From the NCBI RefSeq assembly GCF_033115175.1, contig NC_084835.1, positions 93,245,948 to 93,309,947 on the forward strand: a stretch of DNA of 64,000 bases, read 5' to 3'. The position numbers were made by a program, and so were the translations under genes. Shown in pieces: positions 35,305-46,993 of this stretch. Below the pieces are notes generated by a model. It was not told where the DNA came from and searched no databases. It saw only the letters and a program-made list of their open reading frames with translations. How positions within the stretch are numbered: the stretch's first letter is position 1; every line of letters starts with the position of its first letter. The stretch is from Lepus europaeus. Lineage: Eukaryota > Chordata > Mammalia > Lagomorpha > Leporidae.

Positions 35305-35643
35305 TGGCTGACACTATGGCATAGAAGGTTAAGCCTCCATCTGCAGTACTGGTATGGCATATGAGCACCAGTTTGAGTCCCAGCTGCTGCACTTCAATCC
35401 AGTTCCCTGCTAATGCATCTGGGAAATCAGCAGAAGATGGCTCAACTCCTTGGGATTGTGCACCTATAAGGGAGACTCAGATAAAGCTCCTGACTCTTGC
35501 TTTGGCCTGGCCCAGCCCTGGCCATTGTGGCCATTTGGGGAGTGAACAAGCAGATGGAAGATCTCCCTCTCTCTCCTTCTCTCTCTGCATCTCTCCCTTT
35601 CAAATAAATCTTTAAAAAAAAAAACAAAAAACAAAAAAAACGG
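35305..35643 (+). mobile_element. CSINE, plus strand, 10-bp target-site duplication
   Basis: Head 'tggctgacactatggcatag' to TTTCAAATAAATCTTT and an interrupted A-tail. Flanks aaaagcaatg at 35295-35304 and 35644-35653 are identical. Confidence 0.92.
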
Positions 35644-36240
35644 AAAAGCAATGCAAGTGCTTAGTTCCCTGTGTTTTTCCTTTCTCTTTGAGTTTGGCCC
35701 ACCAAGTCCTGGCTGGCTTGAAAGGCTTTCACTACAGTTTTGAGCCTCCCAGATTTAGTTGTAATCAGAATATGCTGATCTTTCCCACCTTCTAGCTTCT
35801 ACTTTCTGCTCAGTTTCTTAGACTCTTGTTCCATGTGAGTCTTCTGAGTCAGCAAATGCCTCAAGGGAAGAAGTAGTTATGAATATCGGGTTTTCATTAA
35901 TGAATTTTCCTTCTTTAGGGGACTTGAAACTTAGTGTTTTAGCTTCTTTTGTTGCTCTCAAATGTCTTCAAATAGAGGTGCTTTGTTCTGAACAGGTGAG
36001 TAACTACTATACAAGCCATTCCATCATAAACAGAAGTGAAAATCCATTTCTCCTCCCATGTAACTGAAAGCTTCATATAAATTGTTCTAAATCTTAAACC
36101 CAATTTCTAATTAGCTAATTGAAACTTATGTGGAAGGATGCATATTAGAGGTATATGAATAACAGAATGAACAGGGATAGAGGTGGGAAGGGGGTCTCAT
36201 TAGAGGTTGCTACCCACTACTGTGAAGGTGATTAAATAAG

Positions 36241-36288
36241 CTGCTACCTCTTCTGGCCAGGACTCTGCTACCTCCTCTGGCCAGGACT
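36241..36288. repeat. 24-bp tandem duplication, two copies
   Basis: ctgctacctcttctggccag plus gact, followed at once by the same unit with one T-to-C change. Confidence 0.92.
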
Positions 36289-36351
36289 CTTGAATGTTCT
36301 CTCCTTCTCTGAGCTTCTCTTTCCATCCAAGGCAGTCTCCCGACTATAAAT

Positions 36352-36363
36352 GTGTATGTGTGA

Positions 36364-36410
<47 letters not shown>
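36352..36410. repeat. (TG)n-(AG)n compound microsatellite
   Basis: Interrupted TG repeats pass directly into AG repeats. No SINE body is attached. Confidence 0.93.
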
Positions 36411-36961
36411 GCCATGTTTCTTGAAGACCTTAATCATAGTGATAAGGGTCAGGCAGATAAATATCTGATTTAGACCCTACAGAAAAAGATTAGAAATAAA
36501 TATGAAAAACCGTTTATGTAGATGATTGGGAAAAGGATTAAATATTAGGAAAGAGTTGTGGAAAAAAGAAACTCTATGGCAAGGCACATCTCTAGCAGTT
36601 GTTAGTATCCAACAAATAGTTGGAAATAACTGAAACAAAGTGCTTATTTCTTTCCCTGATTCATGTCAAATCTCTGGGCAAGACAGAATACTTGTATTTA
36701 TACAAGTGAACACAACAATTCTTATTTTTTTCCAAAATAATAGATTTGGCCAACTAGCTCAACAGGAGCTCTTTACTAATATTTCTAAAATTGTCTTTAC
36801 AATTTATAAGGAATTTTTCAGCAATGTAGCTTTCCCTGCTACCTAAATACTACTGCTGGTGTCTTCTCTACTTCTATATTATAGACATATTAATCTTGAA
36901 ATAAATTTTGTTCCCACTCTAGGCATCAACAATCTGATTTAGGGAAGAACCTAAGTAGTGT

Positions 36962-37192
36962 CTTTTTTAAAAAAAATATTTCATGAAAGAGAAAAAGAGA
37001 ACTCTCATTCTCTGGTTCACTCCCCAAATGCCAACAACAGCGAGGGGACAGAAACCAGGTGCAGAGAACTCAAGCCAGGTCTCCTACATGGGTGGCAGGA
37101 AGCTTGAGTCAAGAGCCAGAGCTCATAGCAGAACCTAAGCACTTCAATTTGGGACAGGAGAGTCCTAACCAACATTGCAACTACTAAGCCAA
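36962..37192 (-). mobile_element. Old CSINE fragment, minus strand
   Basis: 'ctggttcactccccaaatgc', 'caagccaggtctcctacatg', 'gcaactactaagccaaatct' head side. Several internal deletions relative to full-length copies. It is followed at once by a younger SINE. Confidence 0.78.
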
Positions 37193-37204
37193 ATCTCTGC
37201 CCTT

Positions 37205-37546
37205 TTTTTCTAAGATTTATTTTATTTATTTGAAAGTTAGAGTTACACAGAGAGAGGAGAGGTAGAGTGAGAGAGAGAGATGTTCCATCCGATTGGTCAC
37301 TCCCCAATTGGCCGCAACAGCAGGAGCTGTGCCGATTCGAAGCTAGGAGGCAGGAGCCAGGAGCTTCCTCCAGGTCTCCCATGCGGGTACAGGGGTCCAA
37401 GGACTTGGGCCATCTTCTACTGCTTTCCCAGGCCATAGCAGAGAGCTGGATCGGAAGTGGAGCAGACAGGTCTTGAATTGGCGCCCATATGGGATGCCAG
37501 CGCTTCAGGCCAGGGTGTTAACCTGCTGTGCCACAGCACCAGCCCC
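37205..37546 (-). mobile_element. Young CSINE, minus strand, 12-bp target-site duplication
   Basis: Well-preserved element from T-run to 'tgtgccacagcaccagcccc'. Flanks atctctgccctt at 37193-37204 and 37547-37558 are identical. It sits at the head end of the older fragment, and an L1 lies immediately to its right. Confidence 0.95.
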
Positions 37547-37569
37547 ATCTCTGCCCTTCAGGTAGTCTT

Positions 37570-38748
37570 TTTTTTTTTTTATTAAACTTTTATTTAATGA
37601 ATATAAATTTCCAAAGTACAGCTTATGGGTTACAATGGCTTCCCCCTCCCAAAACTTCCCTCCCACCCACAACCCTCCCCTTTCCCGCTCCCTCTCCCCT
37701 TCCAATCACATCATGGTTCATTTTCAATTCTCTTTATATACAGAAGATCAGTTTAGTATATATTAGGTAACGATTTCAACAGTTTGCCCCCATATAGCAA
37801 CACAAACTGAAAAAAAATACTGTTGGAGTACTAGTTATAGCATTAAATAAGAGTGTACAGCACATTAAAGACAGAGATCCTACATAATATTTTTTTAAAA
37901 TTAATTAATTTTCTATGCCATTTCCAATTTAACACCAGGTTTTTTTTTTTCATTTCCAATTATCTTTATATACAGAAGATCGATTCAGTATATATTAGGT
38001 AACGATTTCAACAGTTTGCCCCCATATAGCAACACAAACTGAAAAAAAATACTGTTGGAGTACTAGTTATAGCATTAAATAAGAGTGTACAGCACATTAA
38101 AGACAGAGATCCTACATAATATTTTTTTTTAAATTAATTAATTTTCTATGCCATTTCCAATTTAACACCAGGTTTTTTTTTTTGTTTCATTTCCAATTAT
38201 CTTTATATACAGAAGATCGATTCAGTATATAATTAGTAAAGATCTCATCAGTTTGTACCCACGCAGAAACACAAAGTGTAAAAATACTGTTTCAGTACTA
38301 GTTATAGCATCACTGCACATTAGACAACACATTAAGGACAGATCCCACATGGAATGTAAGTACACAGTGACTTCTGTTGATGACTTAACAATTTGACACT
38401 CCTGTTCATAGCGTCAGTAATCTCCCTAGGCTCTAGTCATGAGTTGCCAGGACTATGGAAGCCTTTAGAGTTCGCTGACTTTGATCTTATTCCGATAGGG
38501 TCATAGTCAAAGTGGAAGTTCTCTCCTCCCTTCAGAGAAAGGTACCTCCTTCTTTGATGGCCCCGTTCTTTCCACTGGGATCTCACTCACAGAGATCTTT
38601 CATTTAGGTCTTCTTCTTTTTTTTCTTTTCCATGGTATCTTGGCTTTCGATGCCTACAATACTCTCATGGGCTCTTCAGCCAGAGACGAATGCCTTAAGG
38701 GCTGATTCTGAGGCCAGAGTGTTGTTTAGGACGTCTGCTATAGAATGG
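37570..38748 (-). mobile_element. Lagomorph L1, 5'-truncated, tandemly duplicated 3' UTR
   Basis: T-run, then 'ttatttaatgaatataaatt' and the C-rich block, as in the L1 at 15.4 kb. Flanks cccttcaggtagtctt (37554-37569) and ccctttaggtagtctt (38749-38764) differ at one of 16 bases, so both ends are fixed. Inside, the block starting 'tctttatatacagaagatc' occurs three times (37731, 37963, 38200). I see no ORF2 protein match. The far end (38460-38748) differs from the corresponding part of the 15.4-kb copy, which suggests a different subfamily. Confidence 0.93.
37731..38199. repeat. Two tandem copies of a 232-237 bp L1 3'-UTR unit
   Basis: Unit 1 at 37731-37962 and unit 2 at 37963-38199 share nearly identical text ('gtaacgatttcaacagtttg', 'tgttggagtactagttatag', 'ttaattaattttctatgcca'). 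A third, diverged start follows at 38200. Each full unit ends in 'aacaccagg' plus a T-run of 10 to 11. Confidence 0.95.
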
Positions 38749-38950
38749 CCCTTTAGGTAGTCTTAATTCTCCCTTTGTTCCCTTTGAAAAAATGGGACAA
38801 TACTTAGAATCTGATCATGGCACAAGCAATGTTGGAACAGCTTAATATAACGTGGTTTTTGAATATTTGACTTTTTGCCAGGATAGCCTTATTCCTATAC
38901 TGAACATTGAACACACTCACTTCCTACAGTGGCCCCATACTCACCATCAG

Positions 38951-38994
38951 GATCTCTCCACTGAAGTTTCAGGGTCTCTCCACTTGAGTTTCAG
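38951..38994. repeat. 22-bp tandem duplication, two copies
   Basis: The 'tctctccactgaagtttcag' unit is followed by 'tctctccacttgagtttcag', two copies with few differences. Confidence 0.85.
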
Positions 38995-40699
38995 AATCAG
39001 AGATACCTTTTTGAACATCAGCACCCAACAGTGGGTTCACACATCTCCACTTTTGTTTTAATCTCTATGAAGGCCACTATTTCCAATGATCTGACTTGCC
39101 TTGAATCCCCTTTGCCATAGCTAGGCTTCAGCTTTACTTCTACCATTTTTTCCTTCTCTCAGGACCATGAGTAGATCTCCCAAATGTTAGCCACATTGTT
39201 TTGCTTCCCATCAATTCATGAGCCCAGTGTTCTGCCTGTGTATTGGCACAACTACAACTTTATCTTTGACCCTTTATCTCAGTGGTGACTAAACATTGAT
39301 ATCATCCAGAGCTTATTCTGCTTATCTGATTAATCTACTGCTTTCAGTAAGTTCTTCCTCCAAAGTCTGCCACACCTTCTTAAAAGACCCAACACTAAGT
39401 CTGGCCCTCTTCACACTTGCCCTGGCATAACTAATAATTATATGAATCCTGAGATAAGAAATATAATTGTTCTTTATCAATCTTGTGTTTCACACTAGAC
39501 AAAAGACTTAGCCACTAATTTCATAAAGGGATACCCTTATTTAGAGAAAAGCATATATAAACAAGTCAACATTTTATCTTGTGCATTAAATTTAAGCAAG
39601 ACTTTAATTTTTTTATTTAATTTTTCCACAATATTGCATGCTTCTATAATATTGTCTTTGAGAGCGCTTGCTCATTTAGGAAACTATTGGAGATGTGCAG
39701 AAGTAGATGATCTTGATAAAAATTAACTGAAAAGTTAATTTTTCAACTGAAAAGTTGCATGCTAATATACTCAACTGAACTCATAGTCTTCTTCAATCAA
39801 CTTTTCTGAAGACTAGAAACCAAAGATTGCATGCTCTTATTTGCTTTGAAAGTATTACCCTGGCTAGATATTGTTGTCGTTTAATATTGATGGATGAATG
39901 GGTGGGTGAATGGATAAATTGGTGGACAGATTCAACACCTTTCCCTATGAATATATGACATTATAAAAATCAATTTTGGTTTACAAAAGTGTTCTATTTT
40001 CAGAAATACTTCATATATAGCTTTATATATATGGCTTATGCTTAACCTCTCAAAATATTTTTTCCGTTTACTCTTTTCTCCCAAACACTTTATTATTATC
40101 AATTTTATAAAATAAAAATTTGAGCAATTGCTAAGATAATATTTGCCTAAATGCGGAGCTTTCAACCCTAATTTCTTTCCTTTGGACCACAATTTTATTT
40201 GAAAATGGATAATCACAAAAGAGTATGCCAAGTTATTTTCTCAAAGAGAACATGTCCAGATATCTTTGTTTTACAGTCTCATTGAGATTTCCATTTGCTG
40301 AAACTCCTCGTTTCTTTTTTTCCTAGTCTGGATTGGTCTACAGAGGGTATAGCCAAGTCTTGACACCTGGCTGTCACGGGGAGGGCTCTAGAACTGCAGT
40401 GCAATATATTGGTTTCTAAATCAGGCCATGTTACTCTTGTATTTATCTTTCTGATTCTCAGTTTTCTCTCATTTCTGAAGTAAACTGTTTGATCCAAATG
40501 ATCACTAACTAACCTGCCAGATCTACAATTTGATGCTTCAATGCTACTGTGATTCATTTAGCTTAGAAAGCTGAAATCAGCATGCTCACTCAATACTTTC
40601 TAAAGAGGTGCTGTAAGAAGTACCCAGGTGTCTCTCTGCTGCTTCCTGGCCAGGCAATACTGCAATTGGTAACCGGATGGTTCAATGAATAAGAGGGTG

Positions 40700-40800
40700 G
40701 GCTCTGGAGTTAGATTATTAGGTTTCAAATCTTTGTTCTCATAATTCCTAACTGTGTCACTCTGAGCAATTTTTCTTGCTTTCCCCAGCTGCTGAGTTAT
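40700..40800 (+). mobile_element. MIR-like relic
   Basis: 'ctctggagttagattattag gtttcaaatc', 'ctaactgtgtcactctgagc' match the MIR core (gagtcagactgcctgggttc…agctgtgtgaccttgggc). Confidence 0.6.
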
Positions 40801-41544
40801 TTGGAACTGGAGTTGAATCAAATGACATTGTTGAAGATGTATTTAATATTGGGATCTACAATACCATATTCGATACATCCACAGACTTGAATAGCTTAAC
40901 CACCAAGGGACAAAGAATGATTCTAGATTCTAACCTCAGATCTTGGAATAGCCCATTGTCCAGAAAGCAGGGCTCAAATTGATGTTTACTCATGGCCATT
41001 CTTATAGCATTCTAAAAGCTGTCCTCCCCCTGTCTAAGTATTTCTAATGCTCACATGAAGTTAATCAAACCAAAAGCCAACTCAAACTAGCAATAATAGG
41101 TTGACAATTCCACGTGCTTATAAAATATTCTGTGGTAAAACTAGGTTATTTAAATTGAACTACTCAATTTCATCTCTATGTACTATTTTATTTTTTTCAG
41201 AGCATAAAAAATGTCCATAAAGGCTTTTGTCTTAATTATGTCTTATTTGAATCTCTCTTTTTTTCTTCCCTTAGCTTCATAACAGCAAGTGGATAGACAC
41301 TCTCCTGTAAGGGAATCTTTTCTGTGTTTTTATATTTATCAGTAGCAGGCACCCTCTCTCTTGGGCTTTCCTTATGGTTCATATGTAAAGTCATGTGCTA
41401 AAATGGATGGCAAGCTGCATGACAGCAGGAAAGAGCTGCAACAGAGGACTATCCTGCTATTAACAGCAAGAGCTGGCCTTGAGAAAAATGTTAATAAGCT
41501 AGACTTTCCCTCAGGTTCAACCAGTAGGAACAAAGTAGATAGAA

Positions 41545-41690
41545 AGACATTCCTGGTTTGCACATTGCATGAACCTCTTTTACTAGACTGGAAGCTTGCA
41601 AGGTAAAGAACATGTCTTAATAGTTTGTCTATCCATAGGACCAAGTTAATGCCAAATATAATGGGCTTTCAATAAAAGTCTAGCGATAAA
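41545..41690 (-). mobile_element. L2 3'-end relic
   Basis: 'gactggaagcttgcaaggta' … 'tgtctatccataggaccaag' … 'gggctttcaataaaagtcta' follows the antisense L2 end pattern. Confidence 0.5.
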
Positions 41691-41935
41691 TATATACTAT
41701 TAATCTCATATCCTCTCCTAGCACCTAGCAAATCTTAACCATCCAGGCTCTTTCTATACATTATCTCCTATAACTGCATTTAATTCTCATGAAAGCCCTA
41801 AAGAGTTGGTGCCACTATCAGGCCCATTTTTCAGATGAAGAAAGTAAAATTCAGAGGTAGCTTAACCAGTTTTCCTCAGAGTGGGTCAAGCCCAATCTTT
41901 CTAACTTTAAATCCAAGATCTTCTTATTGTACAAG
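41691..41935 (+). mobile_element. MIR-like relic
   Basis: 'ttaattctcatgaaagccct', 'ggcccatttttcagatgaag', 'cttaaccagttttcctcaga' match the MIR block in order. Confidence 0.65.
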
Positions 41936-42926
41936 ATGACCCTGGTGTTGCAAATAGTTGAATTTTCCAATAGGCTTTTCTCTTCACTTTAAACACAACA
42001 GGAGTGCCAATCTTGTCCATGCCCTGTTGTAGGGACATTCCTTGTGGTCCTGCTGAAGAAGGGCCTGTCTGATGGACCATGGGCACATCGTCTATTGGCC
42101 TTGGTCATGGACTGCACCTTGGATCACTGGGAGGCAATCAGATCCCTTTCTATGAAGAAGCCAATTTACAGAAATAATGGCCAAAACAGTTGAAAGTTGT
42201 CACAGGAGATGAGAGAAACCACAGACCCACATAAGCCAGCATTATAAAGAAGCAAAAACAAGATGGTCACACACACAAAAAAAGATCAAAAGTAAATGTC
42301 TCTGAAAGGACAGAAAGAGAGGTTCAAAGAAGCTCAGGCAGGGATCAATGTGACACAGGAGAGTGAGAAAGAGGAGCTGGCAACTTCCCAGTTTCCAAGA
42401 GGCCTGGCTGTATTTGCTGTACCAGCCTTCCTCAAGGTTGCCTGTATCCTTTTAAGAACTCCACCTACATTTGAACAAGTCATCCTTGCAACACCTTCCT
42501 GTGCATCAATGTGTCTGTTGTGACCCACACATTGTTAGGGAAAATGAAGAGTCTCATCTTCCTGTGGTATTCTCTGAGATCTCCTTTTAGCTCTTATGCC
42601 TGCAGCATGATATAACATAAGGCTCAGTTAGGAACTGGGAACATCTCAAGTCCTGCTGCAGATGTGGGGCGCTCTGAAGTCTCAGTGACAACAAATCTGC
42701 TAAGGAGCCAGGAAATAAAAACCCAGAAGAATGCTCCTTCCCTCCTCCCCTCGTTGCCTTCAAATAGTGAAAGCCACTCTCTCAGAGGATCCTCACAAGG
42801 AACCATGTGCCAAGAAATCTTCCTTTAGTGAATTCCTTGCAGTCAGGAAGACAAAGGTTCCAAAACTATAATCCAGTTGTTCTCAGACCTGGAATTCTCT
42901 TCTTGGGACAATTACATTTTCTTCTT

Positions 42927-42939
42927 GTTGCTAAGCAAC
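42927..42939. promoter_or_regulatory. X-box-like palindrome (candidate RFX site)
   Basis: GTTGCTAAGCAAC has perfect 5-bp inverted arms (GTTGC/GCAAC) around TAA. This is the architecture of X-box motifs bound by RFX factors. It lies about 5-6 kb upstream of the CpG-island promoter. The sequence match is direct, but any function is inference. Confidence 0.4.
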
Positions 42940-43189
42940 CAAAGTAACATTGAAAGAAGGAAGTGGAAAGAGGAGCCCCTTCCAATGTGGGGCTGGGTGG
43001 GAGAAATCAGGAGTGGAAATTACTTTCTCCCTATCTAGAGGGAGAAAGATACTATGTTTACCTGAGAGGCAGTCGAATTAGGCTGCATTTGGAGGGAGTC
43101 ACTTAAATGTTCACATCATATTTTAATAATCAAAACAAGTATTTGAACAGACTTATTTGACTTTGTAATATAACTTTACATGTGATATT

Positions 43190-43350
43190 TCCTGTGAGCT
43201 TCATGATGACTGATATCTTAGGCTTAGGGCAAGATGATGGTTTTATTTATAGAGGAAGAAACTGAGGTAGAGAGGACTGAAGTTGTCTACTCAGCTCCAT
43301 CCAGCCAGTTAATGCCACAGCAAGACTAGAATCCAATCTGTCATGTTTTA
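43190..43350 (+). mobile_element. MIR-like relic
   Basis: 'ttatagaggaagaaactgag gtagagagg' and 'ccagttaatgccacagcaag' match the MIR 3' half. Confidence 0.6.
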
Positions 43351-44089
43351 TTTCTATACAGCATCTTTGATTGATTGATCGATTCATTAATTCATCCATG
43401 ATGCAGGACTGATGTTCATCCAATACACACTGATAGGCATGATGGTGTTTAAAATTAGAATTTTAAAATAACTACTGCTCCACACTCACCTCCAGGTCCC
43501 TCAGTATGTCACTCTGTCCTTCTTGAAACTCCACAGATCTAACAACTAATGAGATAGCACCTGGCTGAGCAGGGCTATGTGTCAGCAGTATTCTGATGTA
43601 TGGGTTCCATGTCATATCATGTGTTACGTATTTTTAACATTTCACTAACTCTTACTGAGCTCCAGGTACAGTGTTACCAAGTGAAGATACAGAAGTACAG
43701 TCCAAATCCCTTGACTTCAAAAAGTTCATAGCCTGTGGGTGGAGGGAAAAAGAAAAATAAAGGCACCTAATCTTCCCTGAAATGCTTCTCAAGAGAAGAG
43801 AGTCCATTACTCTGTAAGAGGATTTGTTTTCATCTGCTGCCCAATCAGCAGTTTCATTACATTGAGTTGAGATCTGTTTCTCCATAACCTCAGCTGATTG
43901 GGGTTTGTGGTTCCCCTCCGGAGCAGAGTTTAGCAAATGAATCAGTATTTTCTCTGATGCTGGTCTTAACATTTAAGGACAGCTTTCACATCTCACTCTG
44001 ACTGGTCCCCGAATGGTTTCACCACCCTGCTAGATTTCTGTTGTGCCCTTGAACCTAAGACAGAGCAAATGCTAGCTTGTACCTCAAAG

Positions 44090-44200
44090 GACTTTACAGT
44101 ACCCCTCTGTCTTCAGAAATGAAATTAATTGGGCAGAGAGATGAGGGGACTTGCCAAACAAGCTTGAAGCTAAATCTCCTTAATGTTCTGGTCTGTGGTC
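44090..44200 (+). mobile_element. MIR-like relic (weak)
   Basis: 'gagatgaggggacttgccaa acaagcttga' resembles the MIR 'gagaggttaagtaacttgcccaaggtca' segment. Confidence 0.4.
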
Positions 44201-44606
44201 TTTTCATTGCATTATGCATTATTGCATACTCTCAATTTCTACATTTCCAGAACTGAACTGCCTCCAGTCTCCAACTATGACCCAATCACTACACAGCTCA
44301 TGTGTCTGTCATCTCCTTTGGTTAGGTACACCTTCTATTAATAATATCTATACTAAGAGAGCATTGTGGATGCATACCCTTTCCAATGGATCAGTGATTC
44401 TCAATGCTTGTTGTATATGCAGAAGCATTGAGAACATTTATGAAAATGGTAGTGATACTGGGTCTACTCAAATCAAATCAAATCAAGATGGATTCCAGGC
44501 ATAATTAATTTGCTCAGGAAATTTTGTTTTATAATCATTGTTGAGAATACTACATTAGGTAATGCTATATTGTTTTCCAAAAAGGTGAGAATCAATATTG
44601 TATTTG

Positions 44607-44936
44607 AGGGGCCGGCACAGTGGCTCACTTGGTTATTCCTTTGCCTGCGGTGCCAGCATCCCATATGGGCATCAGGTTCTAGTCCTGGTTGCTCTTCTTC
44701 CAGTCCAGCTTTCTGCCATGGCCCAGGAAGGCAGTGGAGGATGGCCCAAAGTGCTTGGGCCCCTGCACCCACATGGGAGACCAGGAAGAAGCACCTGACT
44801 TCTGGCTTCAGGCTGGCGCAGTGCCAGCCGTAGCAGCCATTTGGGGAGTGAACTAAAGGAAGGAAGACCTTTCTCTCTGTCTCTCTCTCTCTCACTGTCT
44901 ATAACTCTACCTGTCAAAATAATAAAATAAAAAAAT
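44607..44936 (+). mobile_element. CSINE, plus strand, 12-bp target-site duplication
   Basis: Head 'ggggccggcacagtggctca' (the young-type 'gtggctca' variant) to a (TC)n and AATAATAAAATAAAAAA tail. Flanks atattgtatttg at 44595-44606 and 44937-44948 are identical. Confidence 0.95.
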
Positions 44937-45549
44937 ATATTGTATTTGTACTCGAGAAAGGAAGGAGAATGTCTTGGAGCCTTTGATTGTAGTACATGAT
45001 CTCAACTTGTCACCAAAGTGGAACGGATGGTTTTGCCTCATTTTGTTCTAACTACCTTCAGAGATGTCAAAATGACATGTCTTCCTCTGGTACTTTGAAC
45101 CATATGTTGAGTCCTCAAGAACTGAGGAAGTATGATAATACTACAGATCCTTGCACTGTCTTCAGCAAATGGCCCTGGGTAAGGGAGTGGTTGGCATAAC
45201 AAAAGATTAGGCACATGGAGGCCTGGAACACAGAGTAATCATTCAGTTGGCAGCAAGGCAGCTATTTCATGATATCGGAAGTGATATCTATTCTCAGCCA
45301 CATTTATTGACATTGTCCATGCAAGTCACAGGGCATCCTTGTCAATGAGTGCATCTTTGATAAAACAGGTTAGATGAGACACATCTATGCAAAGAGGAAA
45401 AGGAAATGTGTTAAAATACACAAGGCAATAAGTGTTCAAGGTTGCTAAAGGACATGATTTGTGACTCCCCTCCTCTGACAGCTTCTGCCTCTATGTTCTG
45501 TGCACTTTTAAGCACCTCCTTTCTGATAGCCCCTTACTAGTTGTGGCTG

Positions 45550-45690
45550 GAAAGTTTGCATATCAACTTTCCTACTAAGTCGTGAATCCTGTGAAGATAG
45601 GGACTGTGTCTTAGTCTTGTGTTTGACTATGGTTACTACCATAGGACCTGGCACATCATCCATGCCACTGAACTATTTGTTAAGGGACTG
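45550..45690 (-). mobile_element. L2 3'-end relic
   Basis: 'gaagatagggactgtgtctt agtcttgtg' and 'ataggacctggcacatcatc' match the antisense L2 end (gggactgtgtcttattcat…agtgcctggcacatag) well. Confidence 0.7.
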
Positions 45691-46975
45691 CATGATCCTG
45701 ACACTAGAGAAAGTACAGGACTCTTAGTTATGTCTATGTCTCTATGTCATGTACATTCCTAAAAGGTGCTCAGATCAGCCTTCTGTTTTTTTAAATGGTC
45801 CTAGAATCCCAAAAATCAGTCCCTTAACATTGCCTGACACTATTTTTAACCCAACTTCTTTACCAGCTATAGATTTTCTATGTTTCAGGGTCTCATTCTG
45901 AATCAAAAAATGACCTACTAGGGAAATAATATGAGAAGAATTTCTGTGGAACTTGGCTAGAATTTAAATACAGCTCCTATTCTATAAACAGACATATCAT
46001 TCGGGCTGGAGCTTTGGTTTTTAACAATCCTATTTAACACTATATTAATGTATTACCTTATTATATATTAACAGGTATACAGTATTATTTTTACATATAT
46101 AACACTTTTAAAAGAAGGAGAAGATCCCTCCTTTCCTTGCCCTCCTCTCACTTCTAATCACTGGGAGATGGGCTACACATAAAGAAAAAACTCTGGATGA
46201 GAAGTCCAGGCACATGTAGCAGATTCATGGCTTCCCTGAACTTAGTGATTCAGGGAAGTCTATTGAATCTCTTTGCCTGGTTCTTCATCTTACAGATGAT
46301 GGGATTTGACTTGGTGATACTCGAGGGTGAACTTTGATTTCACTATGATTCAACAGACAGATCTACCATTATTACAGAGACTTTTAAATACAGCACACAC
46401 TTCTCTGAACTTCTCTCCAAAGAAACAGAACACCACAGGAAGGACAATCCTGTTAACATGCTTAAATTTTAAAAGGAAAAAGACTTGGGCAACAAAATTC
46501 AGTTCTGGCTCACACGATGCAAGCCAACCCTTCTGATTTCTGGACTCACTTTCTGCTTTGCATGAACGGTGCACACTCTTAGTCCTCTGCCGGCTTTGGT
46601 CAGGGGTATCAAGAAATCTGGACACACAAGTAGATGGGCCAAGGTCAGGTGATTACAGAGGTAATTTTGGCATTGCATTGTGTGCCTTCAGCTCTTCTTT
46701 CATCATCAGCTCCTATGTCTTGCTGAATTTTTTCCAATGAAGCATTATTTTCTCATTAATAGTTATGCTTCAACACAGAGCGTAACAGTGGAAATCTTGC
46801 TCCATTGGAGGTCTTGCAGTGATGAGTAAGGGAGGCAAAGTTTGTGGCCAATCAGAACATTCTTCCCAACAAAGAGGACAATTTGAGTTAGAAGGGGATA
46901 AACTGTTGTGCATAACCCTGACTGACACCCAGGGGCGTGGACCAGTGTGTGAGTGTGTGTGTGAGAGGGAGGTGC

Positions 46976-46993
46976 GGGGGGGGGGGTAGGGGG
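46976..46993. repeat. G-run (G11 TA G5) after a GT/GA tract
   Basis: Eleven consecutive G, TA, then five G, preceded by a degenerate (GT)n/(GA)n tract from about 46946. Possible non-B DNA at the upstream shoulder of the island. Confidence 0.85.

Larger units (their letters stand above)
35654..36961. other. No gene; simple repeats only
   Basis: Single-copy-looking DNA apart from the 24-bp duplication and the TG/GA tract listed separately. The 35654-35850 part may be old L1. Confidence 0.45.
38765..44594. other. 5.8 kb without gene or SINE
   Basis: No coding exon recognised. Open frames such as 40279-40557 minus and 43652-43972 minus have no domain or splice context. Old MIR/L2 relics, a 22-bp duplication and an X-box-like palindrome are listed separately. 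A TGGATGAA-rich stretch occurs at about 39888-39930. Confidence 0.45.

Noticed and set aside
38752..38764. Second 'aggtagtctt' considered as a regulatory direct repeat
   Set aside because: It is explained as the right-hand target-site duplication of the L1 at 37570-38748.
44473..44895. A 140-residue minus-strand frame
   Set aside because: Most of it is the antisense of the SINE at 44607-44936.
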